30,304 bases of DNA from an uncultured Bacillota bacterium (GTDB taxonomy: Bacteria; Bacillota; Clostridia; Christensenellales; QAND01), in the NCBI GenBank assembly GCA_905188085.1, contig CAJJKN010000013.1, positions 1 to 30,304 on the forward strand, read 5' to 3'. Below are positions 8,179 through 15,667 of this stretch, piece by piece; the stretch's first letter is position 1; each line of letters opens with the position of its first letter. The position numbers and the translations under genes were made by a program. A model generated the notes under the pieces. It saw only the letters and a program-made list of their open reading frames with translations. It made no database searches and was not told the origin of the DNA.

Positions 8179-8263
8179 GCGCAAAACTTGGCGCTGGGGG
8201 ACGCGTGAAAGAGGGGAAGGGGTTTGGCAGAAAAGAGATAAGAGAGGAAAGCGGGGGGATGAT
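8179..8263 (+). repeat. direct repeat, copy 2
   Basis: Second copy of the unit at 7983-8066, offset 197 bp in the identical part (8220-8263). A short phrase just downstream, TATGGAGTTTGT, appears again near 8684-8695, hinting at a third and more decayed copy. Confidence 0.85.
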
Positions 8264-9263
8264 GGTATGGAGTTTGTGAGGAGGAAAGGACGGTTATAAA
8301 GAGAAAGCGCGGGCAGGAAAAGAAAGGGAGAGAAAAGAAAGATGACGAAAGGAAAAGGGAAAGACGAAAAAGGCGTGGGGGCGGAGCCGGGAGAGGAAAG
8401 AAAAGGGGCATCGCGGCTAGTGCAGAAAGGAGAACGATAGAACCGGTTCAAGGCAGATAGGGGGAGGCTTTGAGCGGGGTACGCAAAAAGCGAACAGAAC
8501 GGGGAAAAACAAATAATACGGCAATGAGGTACAGGAAGAGAAGGGAGGGGTTGGGTGAGCGTTTGTTTTACAAGGAGAAGGGAACGGGATTTATTAAAAG
8601 TGAATCATGGAGATTTGATAGATCGGAAGGTTTGTCAAGAATTGATGTAAGGGAAGAGAATTTGCGGGAGGGAGATTGCGGGATATGGAGTTTGTAAGCG
8701 CGGATTTAGAAAAAAGCAAACAATAGTGAATTTGCGAAAAGGGCAAGGCGGGCATGAGGCAAACGGGCATGAGCCGGAGCGCATAGGAGGATGGTGTTTG
8801 CCATTGCTTCGACCATGAAAAATGAACGGGGGCATTTGAATTGGGAAGGGACGATTTCAACGGATAGGGGATAGAGGGATGTGTGCGTTTGGAATTGAGC
8901 ATTGAAAACAGAAATAAATATGCCAGCGGAAAAGAGGGGGCAATTTAGACGAAGGCGGAGGAGAAAAAGGAGTAGGATAGAAGAAAAAGAACAAGAGAGA
9001 TAAAAGGGCGTGGATAGATAGAAAAGGGATACGCGGCGCCGAAAAAAGAGGGAGGAGACAAGAGAAGACAGGAGGGAAGGAGAATGCAAGCGGGGGTGAT
9101 GCGGGGAAAGAAAACGGGAGGCAGAAAAAACAAGGGGGCACAAAGCGAACAAACGCGAAGATAAAAAAGGCAAAGGGCATAGGAAAAAAGCAAACACGGA
9201 CGCGGGGCGCGAGCGGCGGGCGAAACGATGGAAAAACAACGGAAAAGGAGAAAAAGGGGAGGC

Positions 9264-9287
9264 CGTTTGGCGCAAACGTGATACAAT
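9264..9287 (+). promoter_or_regulatory. dyad and -10 element upstream of the cupin gene
   Basis: A perfect 6-bp dyad CGTTTG-GCG-CAAACG (9264-9278) lies just upstream of TACAAT (9282-9287), about 48 bases before the cupin start. No good -35 is present at normal spacing, so the dyad may be an activator or repressor site overlapping a weak promoter. Confidence 0.45.
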
Positions 9288-9334
9288 AAGGAAAAACACG
9301 GCGAGAGCCGGCAAAGAAAGAGGGGCATGAAACG

Positions 9335-9703
9335 ATGAAAGAGGATCGGATTGAGATTCACGGCAAGGACATGCATTTGGACGATTATAAGCATGTGAGC
9401 AAAAACTCCGGCAATGTGACCTATGAACGGCCGCTGGTGAACGACGAAGATACGGGGATGATGGTAAAGCTGATTCGTTATCCCAAAGGGGCCATTACGC
9501 CGCTGCACGACCACCACTGCGCACATGGGATGTATGTGCTCTCCGGCACGCTGCATACCGACCAGGGCGATTTTGAGCCGGGCAGCTTTGTATGGTTTAA
9601 AGAGGGCTGCAAGATGACGCACGGCGGCAAGGACGAGGATGTGGAATGTCTGTTTATTACAAACAAGGTGTTTGACATCAACTATCTGGATTTGAAAAAA
9701 TAA
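9335..9703 (+). CDS. small single-domain cupin protein
   Basis: The 122-residue protein is a single-domain cupin. Cupin motif 1 is PLHDHHCAHGMYVLSG, with possible metal ligands His58, His60 and His64; the usual Glu of this motif is not obvious and His64 may stand in for it. Motif 2 is PGSFVWFKEGCKMTHG with His96. Such proteins bind a metal and act as small dioxygenases, isomerases or sugar/ligand-binding proteins, so no reaction can be assigned. The ATG follows AGAGGGG. It is flanked by a purine-rich desert upstream and secG downstream, which has its own promoter, so it is probably monocistronic. Confidence 0.85.
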   Translation: MKEDRIEIHGKDMHLDDYKHVSKNSGNVTYERPLVNDEDTGMMVKLIRYPKGAITPLHDHHCAHGMYVLSGTLHTDQGDFEPGSFVWFKEGCKMTHGGKDEDVECLFITNKVFDINYLDLKK

Positions 9704-9799
9704 GACAGCAATCCAAACAGGCAATTTGACGGGATAGACGGCGCGCACAAGGGGGCATACTACCTCCGTGGGAGAAAGGCGCAGAGCCGAAGATTGCCC

Positions 9800-9828
9800 T
9801 TGCATTTGCCGCAAAGGGATGGTATAAT
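9800..9828 (+). promoter_or_regulatory. promoter of secG
   Basis: TTGCAT (9800-9805), a 17-bp spacer and consensus TATAAT (9823-9828) lie 35 bases upstream of the secG start. Confidence 0.85.
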
Positions 9829-9863
9829 CCATCTGATACACAAATAAGTGGAGGGGTTTCCCA

Positions 9864-10115
9864 GTGACAACCGTCATTCTCATTGGTAAAATATTGCTTT
9901 GTATTCTCTGCGTGCTGGTAATTGCCGTGGTTGCGGCGCAAAAACCGGCGGACGACAACCCGGGCGCGGCCTTTGGGCAGGGAAACATAGATTCCTATGC
10001 AAACAAGATGAAGTCCAGAACTGTGGAAGGTAAGCTGAACAACATGACCAAAATCGGCGGCATTGCGGTAGGCGTGTTGTCCTTTGCGTTGGTTTTGATG
10101 CAAAGCATGCTTTGA
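9864..10115 (+). CDS. secG: preprotein translocase subunit SecG
   Basis: The 83-residue membrane protein has two hydrophobic segments (about residues 3-24 and 62-83) flanking a short polar loop. This is the SecG topology in the SecYEG protein-export channel of the cytoplasmic membrane. The loop reads GAAFGQGNIDSYANKMKSRTVEGKLNNMTKI, matching the family pattern of a G-rich 'AFG' patch followed by K-x-R-T-x-E-x-K-L-x-x-x-T-x-I. The start is GTG with GGAGG ten bases upstream. It has its own promoter and terminator. The order secG then rnr, smpB and ssrA is a common clostridial neighbourhood and supports the call despite the short length. Confidence 0.88.
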   Translation: MTTVILIGKILLCILCVLVIAVVAAQKPADDNPGAAFGQGNIDSYANKMKSRTVEGKLNNMTKIGGIAVGVLSFALVLMQSML

Positions 10116-10142
10116 TCTTTGGATAAAGGAATGTGACAGAAG

Positions 10143-10170
10143 GCGCTCTTGTTGAAAGGGCGCTTTTTTT
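10143..10170 (+). terminator. terminator of secG
   Basis: GCGCTC (10143-10148) pairs with GGGCGC (10158-10163) and is followed by seven T. It lies 28 bases after the secG stop and separates secG from rnr. Confidence 0.8.
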
Positions 10171-10948
10171 GTGAATGAAAGGCTTTGAAAGGGCGGATTG
10201 CCCGAAAGGCGGCTGAGTAACCCGTGCCGGGGCAAGCGAAAGAGGAAACGCTTGTTGATAGGGAAACGGAAACCGGACAAGCGGCGTTGACAAAGCCGGG
10301 TAGAAAGCGGATAAGCCAACCGGGGCCGGGAGAAGCGACGTTGACGGAGATGGCATCGGCATGAGCCGGTTTGCTGCAATAAGAAATACGACAAAAGGGA
10401 AACGGCGCCGGCGACGCGAACAAGAAAATACCACAGGGAAGCACCGGGCAAGTGAGGGTAGCCCAAAAGAGAAAGGGTTTTCAAAGGGCGGGTCTTCTGC
10501 AAAGCACCGGGCAATCTGTGCCGGGGAAAAGCGGCGCAGGGAGCGCTGCGGGTGCGAGGATTCCCGGCGGCAAAGGAGCGTTTTGCAAAAGGCAAGCGAA
10601 GTTAAGCGATATAGGAGCAAAACGTGTAAACGAACGGGCCGCTGCGCGGGGCGGTGTGCCAAGAGATGCTGAAAAAGAAAACGCAGCAAACGCCACAGGC
10701 GGGAAAAGGCCGCAGAAAATGGCATTGCGAATCGCTTATAGGAGAAAAGGACACAAATCCATGGACAGCGGCAAAGCGGGGAAGCTAAGCGGAATAAAAG
10801 GATTGCAAGGATAGAAAAACAGCAGCCGGGCATAAGCGCGGTTTGTAAAAAGATAGAGTTAACAAGAGCGCACAACGCCGGGGAGACAGAGAAAAACAAA
10901 ACGCGGAAAAGGCGGAGGCGTATTTGGGCCGGCCCTGTGGGCGGCAAC
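10171..10948. other. purine-rich spacer between secG and rnr
   Basis: About 780 bases without a supportable gene. The plus strand is again G/A-biased but richer in GCG and CCGG words than the desert at 7668-9263. The phrase AGCACCGGGCAA occurs twice (near 10440 and 10502). I see no clear promoter for rnr, although one must exist here because secG is terminated. Confidence 0.55.
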
Positions 10949-10962
10949 AGGAGGAAAAAACG

Positions 10963-13173
10963 TTGGAAGAGGCCATTAGGCGAGATTTATTGGAATATTT
11001 GGCGGAGCAGAGTGCGCCGGTTTCTTTGGCGGAACTGAGATGTGCGCTGGCAATACCGCAAGAGCAGGCAGAAGCGCTGGTATGCCGTTTGGCAGAAGAG
11101 GGAGAAGTGCTGCAAACCAAGCGGGGCAAAGTGGCGCTGCCGCGGCTTTTGGGCTGTGTGCGCGGACGGATTCAAGGCACACGCAAAGGGTTTGCTTTTT
11201 TGCTGCCGGAGGATGGCGGAGAGGACGTTTTTTTGCCGCAGGGGGTACTATCGGGCGCCATGCACGGCGACCGGGCGCTGGTGCGCACCTTTGCGCCGAG
11301 CAAACGCGGCAAGGGAATGCAGCGCGAGGGCGAAGTGTTGAAAATTTTGCAGCGGGCGCGGGAAACAATTGTGGGTACGCTGGAAAAGGGGCACTACGCT
11401 TCTTTTGTCATTCCGGAGGACAGGCGGCTGCCGGATCTGTTTATTCCCAAAGGCCGCACCGGCGGCGCGCAGCACGGGCAGCTGGTGGTGGCGAAAATTA
11501 CGGCTTACCAACAGGCAAACCGCAACGCGGAAGGCGAAGTGACGGAGGTTTTGGGCCAGGCAGGCTCGGCAGACGCGGATCTGTTGGCCATCATCCGCCA
11601 TTATGGGCTGAAGGAAAGATTTGACACCAAGACGCTGGAAGCGGCGGCGAAGGTGCCGCAGGCGGTATCGGCGGAGGAAGCGGAGAGCCGGGAGGATTTT
11701 AGGCCCTTGCTAACCGTGACCATCGACGGGGCGGACGCGCGGGACTTTGACGACGCGATTTCGCTGGAAGAAACGGAGGCCGGGTATACGCTGTATGTGC
11801 ATATTGCGGACGTGACACATTATGTGCGCCCCAAAAGCGCGCTGGATAAAGAAGCGTATGAGCGGGGCACGAGCGTATATTTCCCGGGGGCGGTGCTGCC
11901 GATGCTGCCGGAGCAGCTTTCCAACGGCATCTGTTCGCTGAACCAGAAGGTGGACCGGCTGACGCTGAGCTGTATTATGCAGGTGGACAAAAACGGCTAT
12001 GTGCAAAGCTATCGCTTTGCGCGCGGGGTGATCTGCGTGGATCGCCGGGTGACCTATGAAGATGCAAATGCGATTTTGCAGCGCGGGGACAAGGCGCTGG
12101 AGCAGGACTATGCGCCGGTATTATCGCTGCTGCAGCGCATGCAGGCGCTGTGTGAAAAGCTGACGCTAAACAAACAGCGGCGCGGAAGTTTGGATTTTGA
12201 TTTTCCGGAATCGGAGTTTGTGCTGGATGAACAGGGGCGCGCGGTGGATGTGTTTATGCATGAGCGCGGCGTGGCAAACCGGATGATTGAAGAGTGTATG
12301 CTGCTGGCCAACGAATGCGCGGCCAAGTTTGCCGGGCAAAACGATCTGCCGTTTTTGTACCGGGTGCATGAGGAGCCGGCCGAGGAAAAGATGGCGGAGT
12401 TTTACCTGATGTGCAAAGCGTTGGGAGTGCCGTTTACAAAGCCGAAGCGGAAAACAAAGCCGCGGGATTTGCAGCAGCTGTTGAGCGCAAGCGAAAACGA
12501 GCCGTACGCCGATGCTGTGAGCCGCGTGATGCTGCGCAGCTTAAAAAAGGCGCGGTATTGTGAGGAGGATTTGGGGCATTTCGGCCTGGCGTTAAAACAC
12601 TATTGCCATTTCACTTCGCCCATCCGCCGGTATCCGGATGTGTTGGTGCACAGGGCGATCATTGCCAAATTGCAGGGCGGGCTTTCGGAAAAGGCACTGG
12701 AACAGCGGCACCGCGAGATGCCGGAATTGGGCCGCCACACCAGCGAATGCGAGCGGGTGGCCATGGAGGCCGAGCGCGCGGTGGATGATTTAAAGCGCGC
12801 GGAATATATGGAGGACAAGATCGGCGAACGCTACGAGGGCGTGATTTCCCAGGTGACGGCGTTTGGCATATTTGTGGAATTGGAAAACACGGTGGAAGGG
12901 CTGGTGCCCGTTGCCTCGCTGGAGGATGATTATTACATTTATGATGAGCAGCTGTTTCGCCTGATCGGAAAGGCTACCGGCACGGTGTATGCCTTAGGGC
13001 AGCGGGTCTGCGTGCAGGTAACGGCGGTGGATTTGGCGATGCGCCGGGTGGAATTTCAACTGGAACGGGCGGAAAAAATTGTGTCCGCAAAGCCGGAGCG
13101 GCCCGGCGGCAGAGGGCAGCGGGGCAAAGGCAGAAAAAAACGCGGGCACAGAGGAAAGCGCCGGCGCAGATAG
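10963..13173 (+). CDS. rnr: ribonuclease R (3'-5' exoribonuclease)
   Basis: The product of about 736 residues is an RNase R/VacB exonuclease that degrades structured RNA processively and takes part, with SmpB and tmRNA, in clearing non-stop mRNA. Visible parts are an N-terminal winged-helix region (EEAIRRDLLEYLAEQ...), cold-shock domains (GRIQGTRKGFAFLLPE; GHYASFVIPED), the RNB catalytic core with DGADARDFDDAI (255-266, the metal-binding Asp cluster) and HFTSPIRRYPDVLVHR, an S1 domain from about 621 (GERYEGVISQVTAFGIFVE), and a Lys/Arg/Gly tail (GKGRKKRGHRGKRRRR). The start chosen is TTG at 10963, eight bases after AGGAGG (10949-10954). The frame is open to 10924, but that TTG lacks a ribosome-binding site and no ATG is available. 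Confidence 0.95.
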   Translation: MEEAIRRDLLEYLAEQSAPVSLAELRCALAIPQEQAEALVCRLAEEGEVLQTKRGKVALPRLLGCVRGRIQGTRKGFAFLLPEDGGEDVFLPQGVLSGAMHGDRALVRTFAPSKRGKGMQREGEVLKILQRARETIVGTLEKGHYASFVIPEDRRLPDLFIPKGRTGGAQHGQLVVAKITAYQQANRNAEGEVTEVLGQAGSADADLLAIIRHYGLKERFDTKTLEAAAKVPQAVSAEEAESREDFRPLLTVTIDGADARDFDDAISLEETEAGYTLYVHIADVTHYVRPKSALDKEAYERGTSVYFPGAVLPMLPEQLSNGICSLNQKVDRLTLSCIMQVDKNGYVQSYRFARGVICVDRRVTYEDANAILQRGDKALEQDYAPVLSLLQRMQALCEKLTLNKQRRGSLDFDFPESEFVLDEQGRAVDVFMHERGVANRMIEECMLLANECAAKFAGQNDLPFLYRVHEEPAEEKMAEFYLMCKALGVPFTKPKRKTKPRDLQQLLSASENEPYADAVSRVMLRSLKKARYCEEDLGHFGLALKHYCHFTSPIRRYPDVLVHRAIIAKLQGGLSEKALEQRHREMPELGRHTSECERVAMEAERAVDDLKRAEYMEDKIGERYEGVISQVTAFGIFVELENTVEGLVPVASLEDDYYIYDEQLFRLIGKATGTVYALGQRVCVQVTAVDLAMRRVEFQLERAEKIVSAKPERPGGRGQRGKGRKKRGHRGKRRRR

Positions 13174-13233
13174 TGGCAAAGCGGGGCAAAACCTGCTATA
13201 CTATACAACAGACAAAGGAAAGGGGTGGGCGCG

Positions 13234-13701
13234 ATGGCGGCTTCCGAAGGACGAAAAATTGCCATACAGAACAGACGGGCTCACCACGAGTATTTTGTGG
13301 AGGACAGGATAGAGGCGGGCCTGGTGTTGGGCGGCACGGAGGTAAAATCGCTGAGAAAAGGGCGGGGAAACCTGCAGGACAGCTACATTCAAATTCGCGA
13401 CGGCGAGGCGTTTGTGCTGGGGTTTCATATTTCGCCGTATGAGCAGGGCAATATCTTTAACCGCGATCCGCTAAGGGAGAAAAAGCTGTTGCTGCATAAG
13501 GCGGAAATCCGCAAATTGCAGGCGCAGGTGATGCGCGACGGCTACACGCTGGTGCCGCTGTCCGTATATTTTTCCAAGAACCGGGCCAAGCTGGAGGTTG
13601 GCGTTTGCCGCGGCAAAAAGCTGTATGACAAGCGGGCCGCCGCCAGGGCCAAAGACGACGCGCGGGAAATGGAACGCGCGTTTAGAGAACGGCAAAAATG
13701 A
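13234..13701 (+). CDS. smpB: SsrA-binding protein SmpB
   Basis: The 155-residue RNA-binding protein escorts tmRNA to stalled ribosomes and takes the place of a codon-anticodon pair. It shows the family block IAIQNRRAHHEYFVEDRIEAG, GTEVKSLRKGRGNLQDSY, FHISPYEQGN, the kinase-like LLLHKAEIRKL and the KLEVGVCRGKKLYDKR stretch leading to the basic C-terminal tail (AAARAKDDAREMERAF), which folds in the decoding channel. The ATG at 13234 has GGAAAGGGG upstream; an in-frame GTG at 13225 falls within that site and is rejected. It lies 60 bp after rnr and 31 bp before ssrA, so protein and RNA partners are adjacent. A TATACT-like -10 at 13197-13202 could give it a separate promoter. Confidence 0.96.
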   Translation: MAASEGRKIAIQNRRAHHEYFVEDRIEAGLVLGGTEVKSLRKGRGNLQDSYIQIRDGEAFVLGFHISPYEQGNIFNRDPLREKKLLLHKAEIRKLQAQVMRDGYTLVPLSVYFSKNRAKLEVGVCRGKKLYDKRAAARAKDDAREMERAFRERQK

Positions 13702-13704
13702 GAA

Positions 13705-13729
13705 AGGAACCTAGGACGGTTCCTGTTTT
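13705..13729 (+). terminator. hairpin between smpB and ssrA
   Basis: A perfect 7-bp stem AGGAACC (13705-13711) / GGTTCCT (13718-13724) is followed by GTTTTC. It starts directly after the smpB stop and ends 8 bases before mature tmRNA. It may terminate smpB mRNA or mark processing of a joint transcript. Confidence 0.55.
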
Positions 13730-13732
13730 CCT

Positions 13733-14081
13733 GGGGACGTAACGGTTTCGACGGGGACACGTGACGCCGGGTAAGCGAGCCGCAGGCGCCGGAACTGCGA
13801 TAAAAGCCGGCAAAAAAATTAAACGACAAACACGAAGTCGCTCTCGCAGCGTAACGCTGCGACGTTTCGCCTGCCTCTCCCACCGGACAGGGCCGAAACG
13901 TCATTAGGTGGGGCCCTGTCTTAGGGAAAGCTTTGACCCTCTGACAGTCAATATGAAGCTACCAAGCGCGGAACCCGGTGGACAGGGGCCCGCGTAAGGG
14001 AAAGTAAAGAGTCCAATGCGCTCGGAGAAAGCCCGGAGGGACGGTTTTCGGACAGGGGTTCGACTCCCCTCGTCTCCACCA
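13733..14081 (+). ncRNA. ssrA: transfer-messenger RNA (tmRNA)
   Basis: This 349-nt one-piece tmRNA rescues stalled ribosomes by acting as alanyl-tRNA and then as mRNA. The 5' end GGGGACG (13733-13739) pairs with CGTCTCC before the encoded CCA at 14079-14081, giving the acceptor stem. The T arm ending in GGTTCGACTCCCC is present at the 3' side, and the conserved start GTAACGGTTTCGACGGGGA contains the D-loop-like part. The tag frame starts at GCA (13810) and ends at TAA (13852-13854), encoding AKKLNDKHEVALAA, with the degradation-signal ending ALAA. Pseudoknot-forming GC stems fill 13855-14000. Confidence 0.96.
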
Positions 14082-14084
14082 CAA

Positions 14085-14117
14085 AACCACCGAAAAATCG
14101 GTGGTTTTTTTATTTTT
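14085..14117 (+). terminator. terminator of ssrA
   Basis: AACCACCGA (14085-14093), a loop of four A and TCGGTGGTT (14098-14106) are followed by seven T (14105-14111), four bases after the tmRNA CCA end. It could also act on minus-strand transcription from the aldo/keto reductase, though that side has only a short T run. Confidence 0.92.
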
Positions 14118-14278
14118 ATGAGATCATTTGCAGCGGTATTTACAGATTCTCTTCCAAGGATGCGGAGGGCGAACAAGGTGAGGCGGCGGCCCGTATCGGC
14201 AAGCAGCGTTTTCGTAAGAGCACTTCCTGCCAAGCCGGTTGCCCCAAGAAAAGAAGATGATTCATTTTGCCGTTACCT

Positions 14279-15112
14279 TTACCATGTTAGTGAAAATTCA
14301 ACAAGCTCCGGGGTTTCCGGCTTGCCGATGAGCGGCTCTTTTTTGTCCAGTGCGGAAAGCAGGCCCATTTCATCAGCTGACAGTGTAAAATCAAACAGGG
14401 TAAAATTCTCTTTGATGTGCGCCGGCTTAGTGCTTTTGGGAATGACGACAATGCCTTTTTGCGTCAGAAAGCGGAGCAGAATTTGTGCGGGGGTCTTGCC
14501 GTATTTTTCGGCGAGGGCCAGCACGGCAGATTCAGCGAACATTTCGTTGCGGTTGCCCTGACCGAGCGGAGCGTAGGCCATGTGTGCCACCTGCTTTTTA
14601 TCCATCCAAATCCGCTCGGCGCTGCGCTGACAATAGAGATTGGTTTCAATCTGGTTCACCGCCGGGATGACCTGATTGTAGGCAATCAAATCAAGAAGCT
14701 GATCCGGCTCGAAGTTGGAAACACCAATAGCACGGACTTTGCCTTCTGCGTACAATTTCTCCAAAACACGCCACGCCGCATAGTAGTTGGCAAAAGGCCA
14801 ATGCAGGAGCAGCAGGTCGATATAGTCCGTCTGCAAATTGGCAAGCGACTGCATAACCGTCTGCTCGGCATTTTCGTAGGATTTGAAGTTTACCTTGGTG
14901 ACAAGAAATAGCTCTTTGCGGTCAATCCCGCTTTTTTTCATCCCTTCTCCGACCTCTTTTTCGTTGCCGTAGGCTTCCGCCGTATCGATCATGCGATAGC
15001 CGCTTTCGATTGCCAAAGCAACTGCCTCGGTACAGGTTTTTTCGCTGAGCATAAAGGTGCCGAAACCGACAAGCGGCATTTGGACGCCGTTATGCAAAGT
15101 TAAATATTCCAT
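14279..15112 (-). CDS. aldo/keto reductase
   Basis: The 277-residue NAD(P)H-dependent TIM-barrel reductase turns aldehydes or ketones into alcohols; it is of the 2,5-diketo-gluconate-reductase-like bacterial group. The catalytic tetrad is visible as Asp43 and Tyr48 (IDTAEAYGNE), Lys73 (LVTKVNF) and His104 (LLLHWPF). GVSNFEPDQL and the C-terminal cofactor stretch IVVIPKSTKPAHIKEN match the family. The start is set by GGAGG on the minus strand eight bases before ATG at 15112; longer in-frame extensions to 15274 run over the promoter. It is transcribed divergently from a MerR regulator through an operator-bearing promoter, so it is probably induced by an aldehyde or electrophile sensed by that regulator. 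Confidence 0.94.
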   Translation of the reverse strand: MEYLTLHNGVQMPLVGFGTFMLSEKTCTEAVALAIESGYRMIDTAEAYGNEKEVGEGMKKSGIDRKELFLVTKVNFKSYENAEQTVMQSLANLQTDYIDLLLLHWPFANYYAAWRVLEKLYAEGKVRAIGVSNFEPDQLLDLIAYNQVIPAVNQIETNLYCQRSAERIWMDKKQVAHMAYAPLGQGNRNEMFAESAVLALAEKYGKTPAQILLRFLTQKGIVVIPKSTKPAHIKENFTLFDFTLSADEMGLLSALDKKEPLIGKPETPELVEFSLTW

Positions 15113-15164
15113 TACGTTGTCCTCCGTTTTCATATTGCACAGAGATTCGCTCCATACTATACTC

Positions 15165-15195
15165 ATTGTAAAAAGTTCGAGTAACACGAAGTCAA
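15165..15195 (-). promoter_or_regulatory. MerR-type promoter/operator for the aldo/keto reductase
   Basis: On the minus strand TTGACT (15190-15195) and TACAAT (15165-15170) are separated by 19 bp, the long spacer typical of MerR-activated promoters. The spacer holds a dyad at 15176-15190, TTCGAGTAACACGAA, whose arms match except at the three W positions of TTCGWGTWACWCGAA. This is the expected binding site of the divergent regulator. Confidence 0.8.
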
Positions 15196-15223
15196 GAGGA
15201 TTTTTATATTTTCGGAGGGCGCA

Positions 15224-15667
15224 ATGGACTATACAATAAAACAGATGGCGGAGATGTTCGATGTAACAGAGCATACGCTGCGCTTTTATACCGATGAAGG
15301 CTTATTGCCCTGTGAACGGGACGGGGGCAACCGCCGGGTGTTCAATGACGAATCCGTCAACTGGATGCAGGGCATCAAGTGCTTGAAGGGCTGCGGTGCG
15401 TCCATTGAGGATATTCGGGCGTATTGCCGCCTTTGTCTGATGGAGGAATCGGAGGAAAATCTGCGGGCAAGGTATACGATTATTCTTAAGCAACGAGAGG
15501 AAGCCTATAAGAGGATGGAACAAGCAAAAGCTACCGTAAAATATATGGATGACAAGGTGGCGCACTATGAAGCCATTCTGGCCGGCCTTGCCCCGGATGA
15601 TACGAACCCGAAACACTGGACGGCGGAGAACCGACCGTCGCACGAAACAAATGAGGGTGGTAAATAA
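15224..15667 (+). CDS. MerR-family transcriptional regulator
   Basis: The 147-residue protein has the N-terminal MerR helix-turn-helix and wing: YTIKQMAEMFDVTEHTLRFY (3-22) then TDEGLLPCERDGGNRRVF, followed by the second HTH-like part and a dimerisation coiled coil (about 75-115). The C-terminus ending SHETNEGGK has no obvious effector domain. It resembles the AdhR/NmlR-type regulators that sit next to aldehyde-detoxifying reductases. The ATG has CGGAGGG eight bases upstream. The operator between the two divergent genes implies that it activates the reductase and may regulate itself. Confidence 0.92.
   Translation: MDYTIKQMAEMFDVTEHTLRFYTDEGLLPCERDGGNRRVFNDESVNWMQGIKCLKGCGASIEDIRAYCRLCLMEESEENLRARYTIILKQREEAYKRMEQAKATVKYMDDKVAHYEAILAGLAPDDTNPKHWTAENRPSHETNEGGK

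Larger units (their letters stand above)
7668..9263. other. 1.6-kb purine-rich gene desert
   Basis: No coding sequence, RNA gene or mobile element is supported in about 1.6 kb. The plus strand is extremely purine-rich: by hand count, 53 of 60 bases at 8281-8340 and 52 of 60 at 8341-8400 are A or G. Long minus-strand open frames (for example 7741-8451 and 8706-9314) are Ser/Leu/Pro/Phe-rich, lack ribosome-binding sites and are explained by composition. An imperfect direct repeat lies at 7983-8066 and 8179-8263. Confidence 0.65.

Noticed and set aside
8023..8263. CRISPR array
   Set aside because: There are only two clear repeat copies, 197 bp apart, without regular short spacers or cas genes.
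7741..8451. Long minus-strand open frame rich in Ser, Pro, Phe and Leu (similar ones at 6465-7046, 8706-9314 and 8945-9988)
   Set aside because: They lie opposite a plus strand that is about 80-88% purine. A C/T-rich strand seldom forms TAA, TAG or TGA, so long open frames are expected by chance. They have low complexity, no ribosome-binding sites and no recognisable domains.
13904..14233. Minus-strand 109-codon open frame over the tmRNA gene
   Set aside because: It is antisense to the conserved tmRNA 3' domain; such frames are a known annotation artefact.
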